A stretch of DNA of 34,106 nucleotides from assembly GCA_964570565.1 (NCBI GenBank), contig CAZMYT010000011.1, forward strand, positions 1 to 34,106, written 5' to 3'. Positions within the stretch are counted from its first letter, which is position 1, and each line of letters starts with the position of its first letter. Position numbers and translations under genes: made by a program. Of this stretch, positions 25,878 through 32,877 are shown one piece after another. Below the pieces are notes generated by a model, which was not told the origin of the DNA, made no database searches, and saw nothing but the letters and a program-made list of their open reading frames with translations. This stretch comes from W0P28-013 sp964570565. Its GTDB lineage: Bacteria > Bacteroidota > Bacteroidia > Bacteroidales > Paludibacteraceae.

Positions 25878-26461
25878 TACGATTTTTTGACATACTTTTT
25901 GCGGTCATAGGTTTGGTGCTTTTGTCGCCATTATTTTTGATTTTATATTTGGCTATCTGTATCGAAAGTCGGGGTGGTGGGTTTTATCGACAGATACGTG
26001 TGGGGAAAGATGGCAAAGATTTTAAGCTCTATAAATTTCGCTCAATGCGCGTGGGTGCTGATGCCAAAGGTCTTATTACTGTAGGTGGACGAGATCCTCG
26101 TATAACCAAAGTTGGCTATTTTATTCGTCGTTACAAATTGGATGAGCTACCACAATTAATAAACGTTCTTATAGGAGATATGAGTTTTGTAGGACCGCGT
26201 CCTGAAGTACGTAAATACGTTGATTTATATACTCCAGTACAGGCCAAAGTTTTGAGTGTACGTCCTGGTATTACTGATTATGCATCAATCGAATATGTCG
26301 ATGAAAATGTGTTGCTGGCCGCCTCGTCTAATCCCGAAAAAACCTATATAGAGGATATTATGCCCGATAAAATCAGGTTTAATATGAAGTTCATTAATAA
26401 TCGTTCTGTATCCGAATATTTTAAAATTATAGGACTTACTTTTTTTAAAATTATAAGATAA
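25874..26461 (+). CDS. PglC/WcaJ-type phosphoglycosyl transferase
   Basis: A 195-residue monotopic phosphoglycosyl transferase (bacterial sugar transferase family). The N-terminal re-entrant helix contains the Ser18-Pro19 kink (LLSPLF). KFRSMRVGAD, the catalytic Asp90-Glu91 dyad in YKLDELPQLIN, MSFVGPRPE and VRPGITDYASIEY follow in the usual order. It is the minimal catalytic form without the extra membrane domain of WbaP. It transfers a sugar-1-phosphate to undecaprenyl phosphate. Its coupling to the aminotransferase (ATGA overlap) resembles bacillosamine-type modules, suggesting an aminated dideoxy sugar as substrate. It is the second priming enzyme of this locus. Confidence 0.92.
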   Translation: MIRFFDILFAVIGLVLLSPLFLILYLAICIESRGGGFYRQIRVGKDGKDFKLYKFRSMRVGADAKGLITVGGRDPRITKVGYFIRRYKLDELPQLINVLIGDMSFVGPRPEVRKYVDLYTPVQAKVLSVRPGITDYASIEYVDENVLLAASSNPEKTYIEDIMPDKIRFNMKFINNRSVSEYFKIIGLTFFKIIR

Positions 26462-26469
26462 TATGGCTA

Positions 26470-26500
26470 TTGTGTAGTTTTTTATAATATTCTATATTTG
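26470..26500 (+). promoter_or_regulatory. Probable internal promoter before the WbpD-like gene
   Basis: TTG (26470-26472), a 20-nt spacer and TATATTTG (26493-26500) fit the Bacteroidota consensus. It lies in the 59-nt gap between the priming transferase and the WbpD-like acetyltransferase, so the last two genes may have their own promoter. Confidence 0.6.
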
Positions 26501-26520
26501 TAGTCAAATATTAACAACAG

Positions 26521-27099
26521 ATGGAAAACTATTTTAAACATGAGTCGGCATACGTTGACGAAGGTTGCCAAATTGGATCTAATACCAAAATTTGGCATTT
26601 CTCGCATGTGATGTCTCATTGTGTAATTGGTGAAGATTGCAACATTGGACAAAATGTGGTGATTTCGCCAGACGTGCATCTAGGTCGTAACGTAAAGATT
26701 CAAAATAATGTATCGGTTTATACCGGTGTAATTTGCGAAGATGATGTTTTTTTGGGACCATCCATGGTATTTACCAACGTTATTAATCCTCGCAGTCATG
26801 TGTCTCGTAAAAATGAATATAAGCAAACCATCATTCGTCGCGGTGCCAGTATTGGTGCCAATGCAACTTTAGTTTGTGGTAACGAAATTGGAGAATATGC
26901 TTTAATTGGCGCAGGTTCAGTGGTTACAAAGCCCGTAAAACCTTATGCCTTAGTGGTAGGTAATCCCGCGCGACAAATTGGCTGGGTGAGTGCCTATGGC
27001 GAAAAGTTAGAATTCGATGCGCATGGAGTGGCTGTTTGTCCTGCCACAGGAGAGCAGTATCAACTTCAAAATTCAACGGTTAAATTGTTAACTAAATAA
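26521..27099 (+). CDS. WbpD-like sugar nucleotide N-acetyltransferase (left-handed beta helix)
   Basis: A 192-residue hexapeptide-repeat acyltransferase. Imperfect repeats such as CQIGSNTKIW, CNIGQNVVIS and HLGRNVKIQNNVSV build a left-handed beta helix, and GPSMVFTNVINPRS, RRGASIGANATLVCG, AGSVVTK and VGNPARQIGW are characteristic of WbpD. WbpD acetylates the 3-amino group of UDP-2-acetamido-3-amino-2,3-dideoxy-glucuronate using acetyl-CoA. The adjacent WbpB-like gene (10 nt downstream) supports this pathway. An acetyltransferase acting on a 4-amino sugar (PglD-like) is less likely given the sequence style and the neighbour. Confidence 0.87.
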   Translation: MENYFKHESAYVDEGCQIGSNTKIWHFSHVMSHCVIGEDCNIGQNVVISPDVHLGRNVKIQNNVSVYTGVICEDDVFLGPSMVFTNVINPRSHVSRKNEYKQTIIRRGASIGANATLVCGNEIGEYALIGAGSVVTKPVKPYALVVGNPARQIGWVSAYGEKLEFDAHGVAVCPATGEQYQLQNSTVKLLTK

Positions 27100-27109
27100 A
27101 CAAAATAGT

Positions 27110-28129
27110 ATGGTAAAATTTGCAGTAGTAGGTCAGGGACACATTGGTAAACGTCACGCAGAGATGATTCGCCGAAATCCAGATTCAGAATTGGTCGCTG
27201 TATGTGATATTTATCCAAAAGAAAAAACAGGATGTGAATCCATTGAGGAACCTTATTTTTCATCTATTGATGAATTACTGGCTTCCAATTTAGATATTGA
27301 TGTTATTAATATTTGTACACCTAATGCATTTCATGCGGAATACGCGGTGAAAGCGTTGGCGGCATCAAAGCACGTGGTGCTCGAAAAACCAATTGCATTA
27401 ACCAAAGCAGATGCTGAGCGTATTGTTTTCAAATCATTGGAAATGAGTAAGTCTGTGTTTTGTGTTATGCAAAATCGTTATTCTCCTCCATCTGTATGGT
27501 TGAAAGAATTGATTGACAACAAAACATTGGGTGATATCTATATGGTAAAACTCGATTGTTATTGGAATCGTGATGACCGTTACTATAAACCAGGAAATTG
27601 GCATGGTGATGCTGTACTTGACGGTGGTACGTTGTTTACACAATTCTCTCATTTTATTGATATTATGTATTGGTTGTTTGGCGATATTTCTAATATTAGA
27701 GGACATTTTGCCGATTTTAATCACAAGAATCTAACTGCTTTTGAAGATAGTGGTATTGTCTCTTTTGATTTTATTAATGGTGGAATGGGCTGTTTGAATT
27801 ATTCTACGTCCGTGTGGGATACTAACCTTGAAAGTGCTATTACTATTATCGGTGAAAAGGGAACGGTAAAAGTGGCAGGTCAATATATGAATGAGGTTAC
27901 TTATTGTCACGTGAAAGATTATGTGATGCCAGAATTGGCTCCTTCTAATCCACCAAATGATTATGGCTTGTATAAAGGTTCAGCTCAAAATCACCATTAT
28001 GTTATTCAAAATGTGGTTGAAAAATTGCACGATAAGGGAACAATTACTACCAACGTGTTGGAAGGGTTAAAAGTGATTGATATTATTGAGCGTATTTACG
28101 TGGTACGAGACCAGCAATGGAAAAAATAA
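27110..28129 (+). CDS. WbpB-like Gfo/Idh/MocA-family sugar nucleotide dehydrogenase
   Basis: A 339-residue NAD(P)-dependent oxidoreductase. The N-terminal Rossmann motif is VVGQGHIGKRH, followed by VVLEKPIALT with the family's EKP. The C-terminal alpha/beta domain contains GNWHGDAVLDGGTLFTQFSH and WNRDDRYY. WbpB oxidises UDP-GlcNAcA at C3, so a 3-aminotransferase and WbpD can then install the 3-acetamido group. Together with the 6-dehydrogenase at 10535 and the WbpD-like gene next to it, this outlines the UDP-GlcNAc(3NAc)A route. It is the last gene of the polysaccharide locus, ending 2 nt before a terminator. Confidence 0.88.
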   Translation: MVKFAVVGQGHIGKRHAEMIRRNPDSELVAVCDIYPKEKTGCESIEEPYFSSIDELLASNLDIDVINICTPNAFHAEYAVKALAASKHVVLEKPIALTKADAERIVFKSLEMSKSVFCVMQNRYSPPSVWLKELIDNKTLGDIYMVKLDCYWNRDDRYYKPGNWHGDAVLDGGTLFTQFSHFIDIMYWLFGDISNIRGHFADFNHKNLTAFEDSGIVSFDFINGGMGCLNYSTSVWDTNLESAITIIGEKGTVKVAGQYMNEVTYCHVKDYVMPELAPSNPPNDYGLYKGSAQNHHYVIQNVVEKLHDKGTITTNVLEGLKVIDIIERIYVVRDQQWKK

Positions 28130-28131
28130 TC

Positions 28132-28161
28132 AAAAAAGGCATTCTACGGAATGCTTTTTTT
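28132..28161 (+). terminator. Rho-independent terminator closing the polysaccharide locus
   Basis: GCATTC (28139-28144), the tetraloop TACG and GAATGC (28149-28154) form a stable hairpin followed by seven T residues (28155-28161); the preceding A tract (28132-28137) can extend the stem. Confidence 0.88.
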
Positions 28162-28177
28162 ATGCCATGAAATGCAC

Positions 28178-28185
28178 TATCTTTG
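28178..28185 (+). promoter_or_regulatory. -7 promoter element before the S4-domain gene
   Basis: TATCTTTG matches TAnnTTTG and is 23 nt upstream of the start codon. The region where the upstream box would lie falls in the terminator's T tract and has no clear TTTG. Confidence 0.5.
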
Positions 28186-28208
28186 TACAGTCTTTTGATT
28201 AATAATGT

Positions 28209-28427
28209 ATGGAAAAAATAACATTCCACTTACGTGAATCCGATTCGTCGATTCATCTGATTCAACTACTGAAAGCTGCCAATGTGGTGTATTCGGGTAG
28301 CGAAGCTCAGCAGTTGGTAACTTCCGGACAAGTGAAACGTAATGGACAAGTCGAATTACGCAAACGAGCACAAATTGTGACGGGTGACTGTATTCAAGTG
28401 GCTAACGTTGAAATAACTGTACTTTAA
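28209..28427 (+). CDS. Small S4-domain RNA-binding protein
   Basis: A 72-residue protein that is essentially one S4 RNA-binding domain, similar to the YbcJ/RlbA group: LIQLLKAANVVYSGSEAQQL, SGQVKRNGQVELRKRAQI and GDCIQVANVEI. The basic patch between residues about 40 and 55 is the expected RNA contact. It starts the small cluster with the MmcQ/YjbR and U32-family genes; the latter is probably an rRNA-modifying protein, so a shared link to RNA is plausible but unproven. Confidence 0.85.
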   Translation: MEKITFHLRESDSSIHLIQLLKAANVVYSGSEAQQLVTSGQVKRNGQVELRKRAQIVTGDCIQVANVEITVL

Positions 28428-28440
28428 AAATTACCGTGTT

Positions 28441-28794
28441 ATGGATATTGAACTTTTGCGTGAAAATTGTTTATCGTTGCCTTATGTCGAAGAAAAATTC
28501 CCGTTCGACGAATATACGCTAGTTTTTTATGTTGGTAGTAAACTATTTGCATTAACTGATTTGCAAACCCCTAACTCTGTCAATTTAAAGTGCGATCCAG
28601 AGCAAGCCATAGAACTACGTGAATGTTATATGGGAATCGTGCCAGGGTATCACATGAATAAAAAACATTGGAATACGGTAGCGTTTAATGCCGATGTTAG
28701 CGATAAATTGATACTTGAACTTCTACATAATTCGTATCAATTGGTTTGGAATAAATTGCCTCGTAAAGAACGAGAGGCTTTAACAACTAGATAA
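28441..28794 (+). CDS. MmcQ/YjbR family protein
   Basis: A 117-residue protein of the MmcQ/YjbR family (CyaY-like fold). The N terminus LRENCLSLPYVEEKFPFDE, then VFYVGSKLFALTDL, NLKCDPEQAIELRE and YHMNKKHWNTV are the family's conserved segments. The family is often labelled DNA-binding, but its function is not settled. The gene is 13 nt after the S4 gene and 3 nt before the U32 gene, so the three are probably co-transcribed. Confidence 0.88.
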   Translation: MDIELLRENCLSLPYVEEKFPFDEYTLVFYVGSKLFALTDLQTPNSVNLKCDPEQAIELRECYMGIVPGYHMNKKHWNTVAFNADVSDKLILELLHNSYQLVWNKLPRKEREALTTR

Positions 28795-28797
28795 CTT

Positions 28798-30624
28798 GTG
28801 GCGAGAACTCCTCAAACAATAGAACTTTTAGCGCCAGCAAAAAATGCGGAGGTTGGTATTGCGGCGATTAATCATGGCGCAGATGCGGTGTATATTGGTG
28901 CACCGAAATTTGGTGCGCGTCAAGCAGTAGGCAATTCACTCGATGATATTGCCGCATTGGTGGCCTATGCACACCGTTTTTATGCGCGCGTTTATGTGGC
29001 CTTGAATACCATTTTGAGTGATGATGAGTTGGACGAAGCGCGGGCACTCATTTACAAACTGTATGATATAGGTGTTGATGCTTTGATTATTCAAGATATG
29101 GGTTTGCTCGAGCTCGATTTACCACCAATCCCGTTGCATGCTAGTACGCAGTGCGATAATCGTTCGGTAGACAAAGTCAAGTTCCTCGAACAATGTGGTT
29201 TTGAGCAAGTGGTGCTTGCTCGTGAACTGTCGCTGCAACAGATTCGTGAAATAGGCGAAAAAACAGCTGTAGCTTTGGAATGTTTCGTTCATGGTGCGAT
29301 CTGTGTTAGTTATAGCGGTCAATGTTATTTAAGCCAAGCTCTACGTGAACGGAGTGCCAATCGTGGCGCTTGTGCTCAAATGTGTCGATTGCCTTATACA
29401 TTACTTGATGGCGACGAAGAAGTGCTGTCGCGTAATCAACATTTACTTTCGCTCAAAGATTTTGATGCTTCTGCCCATTTATTAGAGCTGATACAAGCTG
29501 GTGTTTCGTCATTTAAGATAGAAGGGCGTTTAAAAGAAGCTAATTATGTCAAAAATATTACGGCCTACTATCGTCAGAAAATTGATCAATTAATAGCAGG
29601 TACCGATTATCGCCGTGCATCTTCGGGTGTGACTCGCTTTTTCTTCGAGCCCAATCCTCAAAAAACATTTTATCGCGGAGCTACTGATTATTTTTTGCGT
29701 ACGCGTACTACTAATATTACCTCTTTTGAAACCCCAAAATCGTTAGGCGAACCAGTAGGCACTGTGCGCGAAGTTTGGCGTAATGCTTTTTCGGTGAATT
29801 CCGATAAAGAGTTTTCTAATGGTGATGGTTTGTGCTGCGTGAATACACATGGCGATTTTGTTGGCTTTCGTGTTAACAAAGTAGAGAATGGACGTTTGTT
29901 CCCATTAGAAATGCCAGACATTAAACCCAATTCACAACTTTACCGTAACGCAGACGCCGCCTTTGATAAACTATTAGCGGGTAAAACGGCTGAACGCAAA
30001 ATTCCTGTCACGGTTTTAGTTTCTGATACACCTGATGGCTTGGAATTTGCCATGACCGATAATGAGGGAAATAAAGCTCAATTGTCAGTTGTTGTGGCTA
30101 AAGAACTACCCAATAATCCTGAGCGTGCCGTAGAAACGTTTAAAACTCAGTTATCCAAATTAGGCAATACCGATTTTGAAACAGTAGAAGTTGTGTTGAA
30201 CCTTGAACAGCCTTGGTTTATTCCAGTATCTCAATTAGCCGAATGGCGTCGACAGTTAGTTGTCGAATTTGAACAAGTGCGCGCCAAGCATTATCCAAAA
30301 CGTGAATTGGAGTTATGTAAAACCTCGCATCCTTATATTCAATCAACAGTAGATTATCGGGCGAATGCGTTTAATGCTAAGGCTATCGCCTTTTATAGCC
30401 GACATGGAGCAGAAGTGGTACAGCCTGCTTTTGAGGAAACAGTAGTTCCCGATGCCGAATTAATGCGAACCAAACATTGTATCAAATATAGCTTTGGCTG
30501 GTGCCCAAAGCAGCATCCAGAAAAAACACCTAAAGAGCCATTAATGCTTCAGTATGGAGAAACTAAATTAAATTTGTCTTTTGATTGTGTGCATTGCGAA
30601 ATGGTGATTAAGCAGAAAAAATAA
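28798..30624 (+). CDS. U32 peptidase-family protein, RlhA-like
   Basis: A 608-residue member of the U32 (collagenase-like) family that starts with GTG. The first about 330 residues are the U32 barrel: LLAPAKNAEVGIAAINHGAD, HASTQCDN, ECFVHGAICVSYSGQC and NRGACAQMCRLPY (Cys162, 169, 176, 192, 196), and SFKIEGRLK. The pattern matches U32 proteins that carry a 4Fe-4S cluster and act in RNA or ubiquinone hydroxylation. The extra C-terminal region resembles RlhA (YdcP), which makes 5-hydroxycytidine in 23S rRNA, rather than the shorter TrhP. Four more cysteines lie at the C terminus (C561, C569, C597, C600). Protease activity is not implied. Confidence 0.82.
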   Translation: MARTPQTIELLAPAKNAEVGIAAINHGADAVYIGAPKFGARQAVGNSLDDIAALVAYAHRFYARVYVALNTILSDDELDEARALIYKLYDIGVDALIIQDMGLLELDLPPIPLHASTQCDNRSVDKVKFLEQCGFEQVVLARELSLQQIREIGEKTAVALECFVHGAICVSYSGQCYLSQALRERSANRGACAQMCRLPYTLLDGDEEVLSRNQHLLSLKDFDASAHLLELIQAGVSSFKIEGRLKEANYVKNITAYYRQKIDQLIAGTDYRRASSGVTRFFFEPNPQKTFYRGATDYFLRTRTTNITSFETPKSLGEPVGTVREVWRNAFSVNSDKEFSNGDGLCCVNTHGDFVGFRVNKVENGRLFPLEMPDIKPNSQLYRNADAAFDKLLAGKTAERKIPVTVLVSDTPDGLEFAMTDNEGNKAQLSVVVAKELPNNPERAVETFKTQLSKLGNTDFETVEVVLNLEQPWFIPVSQLAEWRRQLVVEFEQVRAKHYPKRELELCKTSHPYIQSTVDYRANAFNAKAIAFYSRHGAEVVQPAFEETVVPDAELMRTKHCIKYSFGWCPKQHPEKTPKEPLMLQYGETKLNLSFDCVHCEMVIKQKK

Positions 30625-30633
30625 AATCGAATC

Positions 30634-30664
30634 TTGCCTATTTGCGAAAATAAATGTACTTTTG
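30634..30664 (+). promoter_or_regulatory. Promoter of the purine nucleoside phosphorylase gene
   Basis: TTG (30634-30636), a 20-nt spacer and TACTTTTG (30657-30664) match the Bacteroidota consensus. The start codon follows 52 nt later. Confidence 0.62.
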
Positions 30665-30716
30665 TGGTTCCGATTTTTGATGCAACTTATTTATTAACTA
30701 GAAACTATAAGAGATC

Positions 30717-31427
30717 ATGGAAAACAAAACTCCAACGCCTCATATTGAGGCAAAATTTGGTGAAATTGCTGAAACCGTAATTATGGCGGGTGACCCATTA
30801 CGCGCAAAATTAATGGCTGAACGTTTTTTAGAAAATCCTGTTCAATACAATAATGTACGTGGTATGTTGGGCTTTACTGGTACTTATAAAGGTAAACGTG
30901 TATCAGTACAAGGTCATGGTATGGGTATTCCTTCTATTGGTATTTATACTTATGAATTATATAATTTTTATGGTGTAAAAACCATTATTCGTGTAGGTTC
31001 TGCTGGTGCTATGCATCCTGATTTACACATTGGTGATTTGGTAATTGCTATGGGTGCATGCACAAACTCAAACTACGCTGCACAATATCGTTTGCCAGGT
31101 ACATTTGCACCTATCGCTGATTTTGACTTAACTCGTAGAGCGGTCGAATCTGCTGAAAAATTTGGCTTTAGATATAAAGTAGGTAATGTTTATTCAAGTG
31201 ATATTTTCTACGATGAATATTCAAGTCTTGCTGATTGGCAAAAAATGGGTGTTTTAGCAGTAGAAATGGAGGCGCCTGCATTGTATATGAATGCTGCTCG
31301 TAGCGGTAATAGAGCATTATGTATTTGCACTATTTCTGATTCATTAGTAACAGGCGAAGCTACTACAGCTGAACAACGTCAAACCGGCTTTACTAATATG
31401 ATGGAAGTTGCTTTTAGCTTGATTTAA
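30717..31427 (+). CDS. deoD: Purine nucleoside phosphorylase, DeoD type
   Basis: A 236-residue hexameric-type purine nucleoside phosphorylase, which splits purine (deoxy)nucleosides with phosphate into base and (deoxy)ribose-1-phosphate in the cytoplasm. PHIEAKFGEIAETVIMAGDP with PLRAK at the N terminus, GHGMGIPSIGIYTYEL, IRVGSAGAM, VEMEAPALYM and ISDSLVTGE (with the catalytic Asp) follow the E. coli DeoD pattern closely, and the length agrees. It is a single-gene unit with its own promoter and a strong terminator after it. Uridine phosphorylase is a related but less fitting alternative. Confidence 0.93.
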   Translation: MENKTPTPHIEAKFGEIAETVIMAGDPLRAKLMAERFLENPVQYNNVRGMLGFTGTYKGKRVSVQGHGMGIPSIGIYTYELYNFYGVKTIIRVGSAGAMHPDLHIGDLVIAMGACTNSNYAAQYRLPGTFAPIADFDLTRRAVESAEKFGFRYKVGNVYSSDIFYDEYSSLADWQKMGVLAVEMEAPALYMNAARSGNRALCICTISDSLVTGEATTAEQRQTGFTNMMEVAFSLI

Positions 31428-31447
31428 TCGTAAATCCTATAAGTATA

Positions 31448-31486
31448 AAATAAAGCGGGCTGATTTTACATCAGCCCGCTTTATTT
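31448..31486. terminator. Bidirectional terminator between deoD and the bactofilin gene
   Basis: AAATAAAGCGGGCTGA (31448-31463) pairs perfectly over 16 bp with its reverse complement at 31471-31486 around the loop TTTTACA. A/T-rich outer arms give a U-rich tail on either strand, suiting the two convergent genes. Confidence 0.88.
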
Positions 31487-31503
31487 TATTATGCTAGTTA
31501 GTC

Positions 31504-31872
31504 TTAAGCTTTTGGTTGTGGAGTGGATACCGTTTGACTCATGTCACAAGTGCCAGAGAAAATAGCTTTAGGTTCAATCATTAATGTTTTGGTTTTGATT
31601 TCACCAACTATTTTTGCGGTCTCTTTCAACGACAATAATTCTGAAACAATAATTTTGCCATTCACATGACCCATAATTTCTGCATTTTGACAATTTAAGT
31701 TCCCTTTGAGTGTGCCTTGTGGACCAATCACTACTTTGCCTGAACAAGCAATATCGCCTTCTACTTCACCGTCAATACGAAAATCACTATCTGCACTAAT
31801 ATTTCCTTTGATTTTGCTACCAGTAGCTAAAACGTTGTGTGCAATGCCCGAATTCAAAATTTCTTTTGCCAT
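31504..31872 (-). CDS. Bactofilin family protein
   Basis: A 122-residue polymer-forming cytoskeletal protein of the bactofilin (DUF583) family. The core is a run of right-handed beta-helix repeats rich in hydrophobic/Gly pairs: ADSDFRIDGEVEGDIACSG, KVVIGPQGTLKGNLNCQN, AEIMGHVNGKIIV and LLSLKETAKIVGEIKTKTL, flanked by short flexible tails, the C-terminal one proline-rich (STPQPKA). Bactofilins assemble into nucleotide-free filaments at the inner membrane and affect cell shape or envelope synthesis. The usual partner, an M23 peptidase gene, is not adjacent. It is a single gene, convergent with deoD. Confidence 0.92.
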   Translation of the reverse strand: MAKEILNSGIAHNVLATGSKIKGNISADSDFRIDGEVEGDIACSGKVVIGPQGTLKGNLNCQNAEIMGHVNGKIIVSELLSLKETAKIVGEIKTKTLMIEPKAIFSGTCDMSQTVSTPQPKA

Positions 31873-31916
31873 TATCTTCTGTTTTTCTTATAGTTGAGTT
31901 GATTTGAAAATCTCTG

Positions 31917-31947
31917 CAAAATAACACTATTTTTTTGACTTATCAAA
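31917..31947 (-). promoter_or_regulatory. Probable promoter of the bactofilin gene
   Basis: On the minus strand, TTTG (31944-31947), a 20-nt spacer and TATTTTG (31917-31923) resemble the consensus, with one base missing inside the -7 box. It is 44 nt upstream of the start codon. Confidence 0.42.
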
Positions 31948-32210
31948 ATTATAATACATTTCTTTCGTTCTCATTTATGTCGGGCATTTTATTTGAATAA
32001 TAGGTTGTATATAATGGTTATTTGGTACACTATTTGCTAACTGGGATTACTGCTTTTGTATGCTCTATAACATATTTAAGTTATTTCTTTGGAAACTGAA
32101 GTAATTTTTAAGTTTCCATTATTTAATTATAAATCAATTTGTTACAAAATGTATTTAAAATATTATTTATTTTTAACATAAATAATAGATGCCGTTACGA
32201 GTGTAATATC

Positions 32211-32218
32211 TATCTTTG
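32211..32218 (+). promoter_or_regulatory. -7 promoter element of the TetR-TolC operon
   Basis: TATCTTTG is a full match to TAnnTTTG, 25 nt upstream of the GTG start of the regulator. No clear upstream TTTG box lies at the usual distance. Confidence 0.5.
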
Positions 32219-32243
32219 CATCGAACTTAAAATAGAATAGTAC

Positions 32244-32849
32244 GTGGATGTCAGAGAGAAAATATTAAAAACAGCTTCAGATCTTTTTCTGAAATATGGT
32301 CTGCGCAGTGTAACTATTGACGATATATGTAATGATCTGCATATATCAAAGAAGACATTTTATGCACATTTTAAACAGAAAGAGGAGTTGGTGGAAAGTT
32401 TATTGGCTCAAATGCGTTGTAAACATGATTCGGCTACTCAACAGTCCACTAAAGATGAGAATGTGATAGAAATGTTATTAAATAACACCAGTCGATTCAA
32501 ATCGAGTGGGATGGCCGAAAAACATATCAACTTTTTTTACGATTTGCAAAAATATTATCCCGAAATAAGTGCTCAACACGATTTGGCCATGAAGATGCAA
32601 AAAGTAGAACAGACAAAAATGGTTTTACATAAAGGGATTGAGCAAGGGTTGTTTCGTGCAGATATGAATGTGGATGCCATGGCATTATTTGGACACATTA
32701 AATTCACCCAAGTATTTCAGGAGTTGCGTGAAAAAGCAGACTTGACAATTTCTCAAACTGTCGATTTTATGCTTGAGGCCTTTTTCCGATTGGTAACAAA
32801 CGATAAAGGATTAGATTATTACTTATCAAAGAAGAAACAAACTAAATAA
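32244..32849 (+). CDS. TetR/AcrR-family transcriptional regulator
   Basis: A 201-residue repressor-type protein. The start is GTG at 32244, because an in-frame TAG lies two codons upstream and the nearby ATG (32248) is out of frame. The N-terminal helix-turn-helix is classical TetR: ILKTASDLFLKYGLRSVTID followed by DICNDLHISKKTFYAHFKQK. The rest is an all-helical ligand-binding/dimerisation domain with no strong family signature. The TolC-like gene begins 28 nt downstream, so it most likely controls this efflux operon and itself; the inducer is unknown. Confidence 0.92.
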   Translation: MDVREKILKTASDLFLKYGLRSVTIDDICNDLHISKKTFYAHFKQKEELVESLLAQMRCKHDSATQQSTKDENVIEMLLNNTSRFKSSGMAEKHINFFYDLQKYYPEISAQHDLAMKMQKVEQTKMVLHKGIEQGLFRADMNVDAMALFGHIKFTQVFQELREKADLTISQTVDFMLEAFFRLVTNDKGLDYYLSKKKQTK

Positions 32850-32877
32850 TAACAGATTAGGTAAAATAGATAGAACT

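Larger units (their letters stand above)
31873..32243. other. 371-nt intergenic region between divergent bactofilin and TetR genes
   Basis: Very AT-rich, with no convincing gene. It contains the probable bactofilin promoter (31917-31947, minus) and the -7 element of the TetR gene (32211-32218). A short interrupted inverted repeat TTAC-GAGT-GTAA (32195-32206) lies directly upstream of that -7 element and could be part of an operator. Nothing else stands out. Confidence 0.6.
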
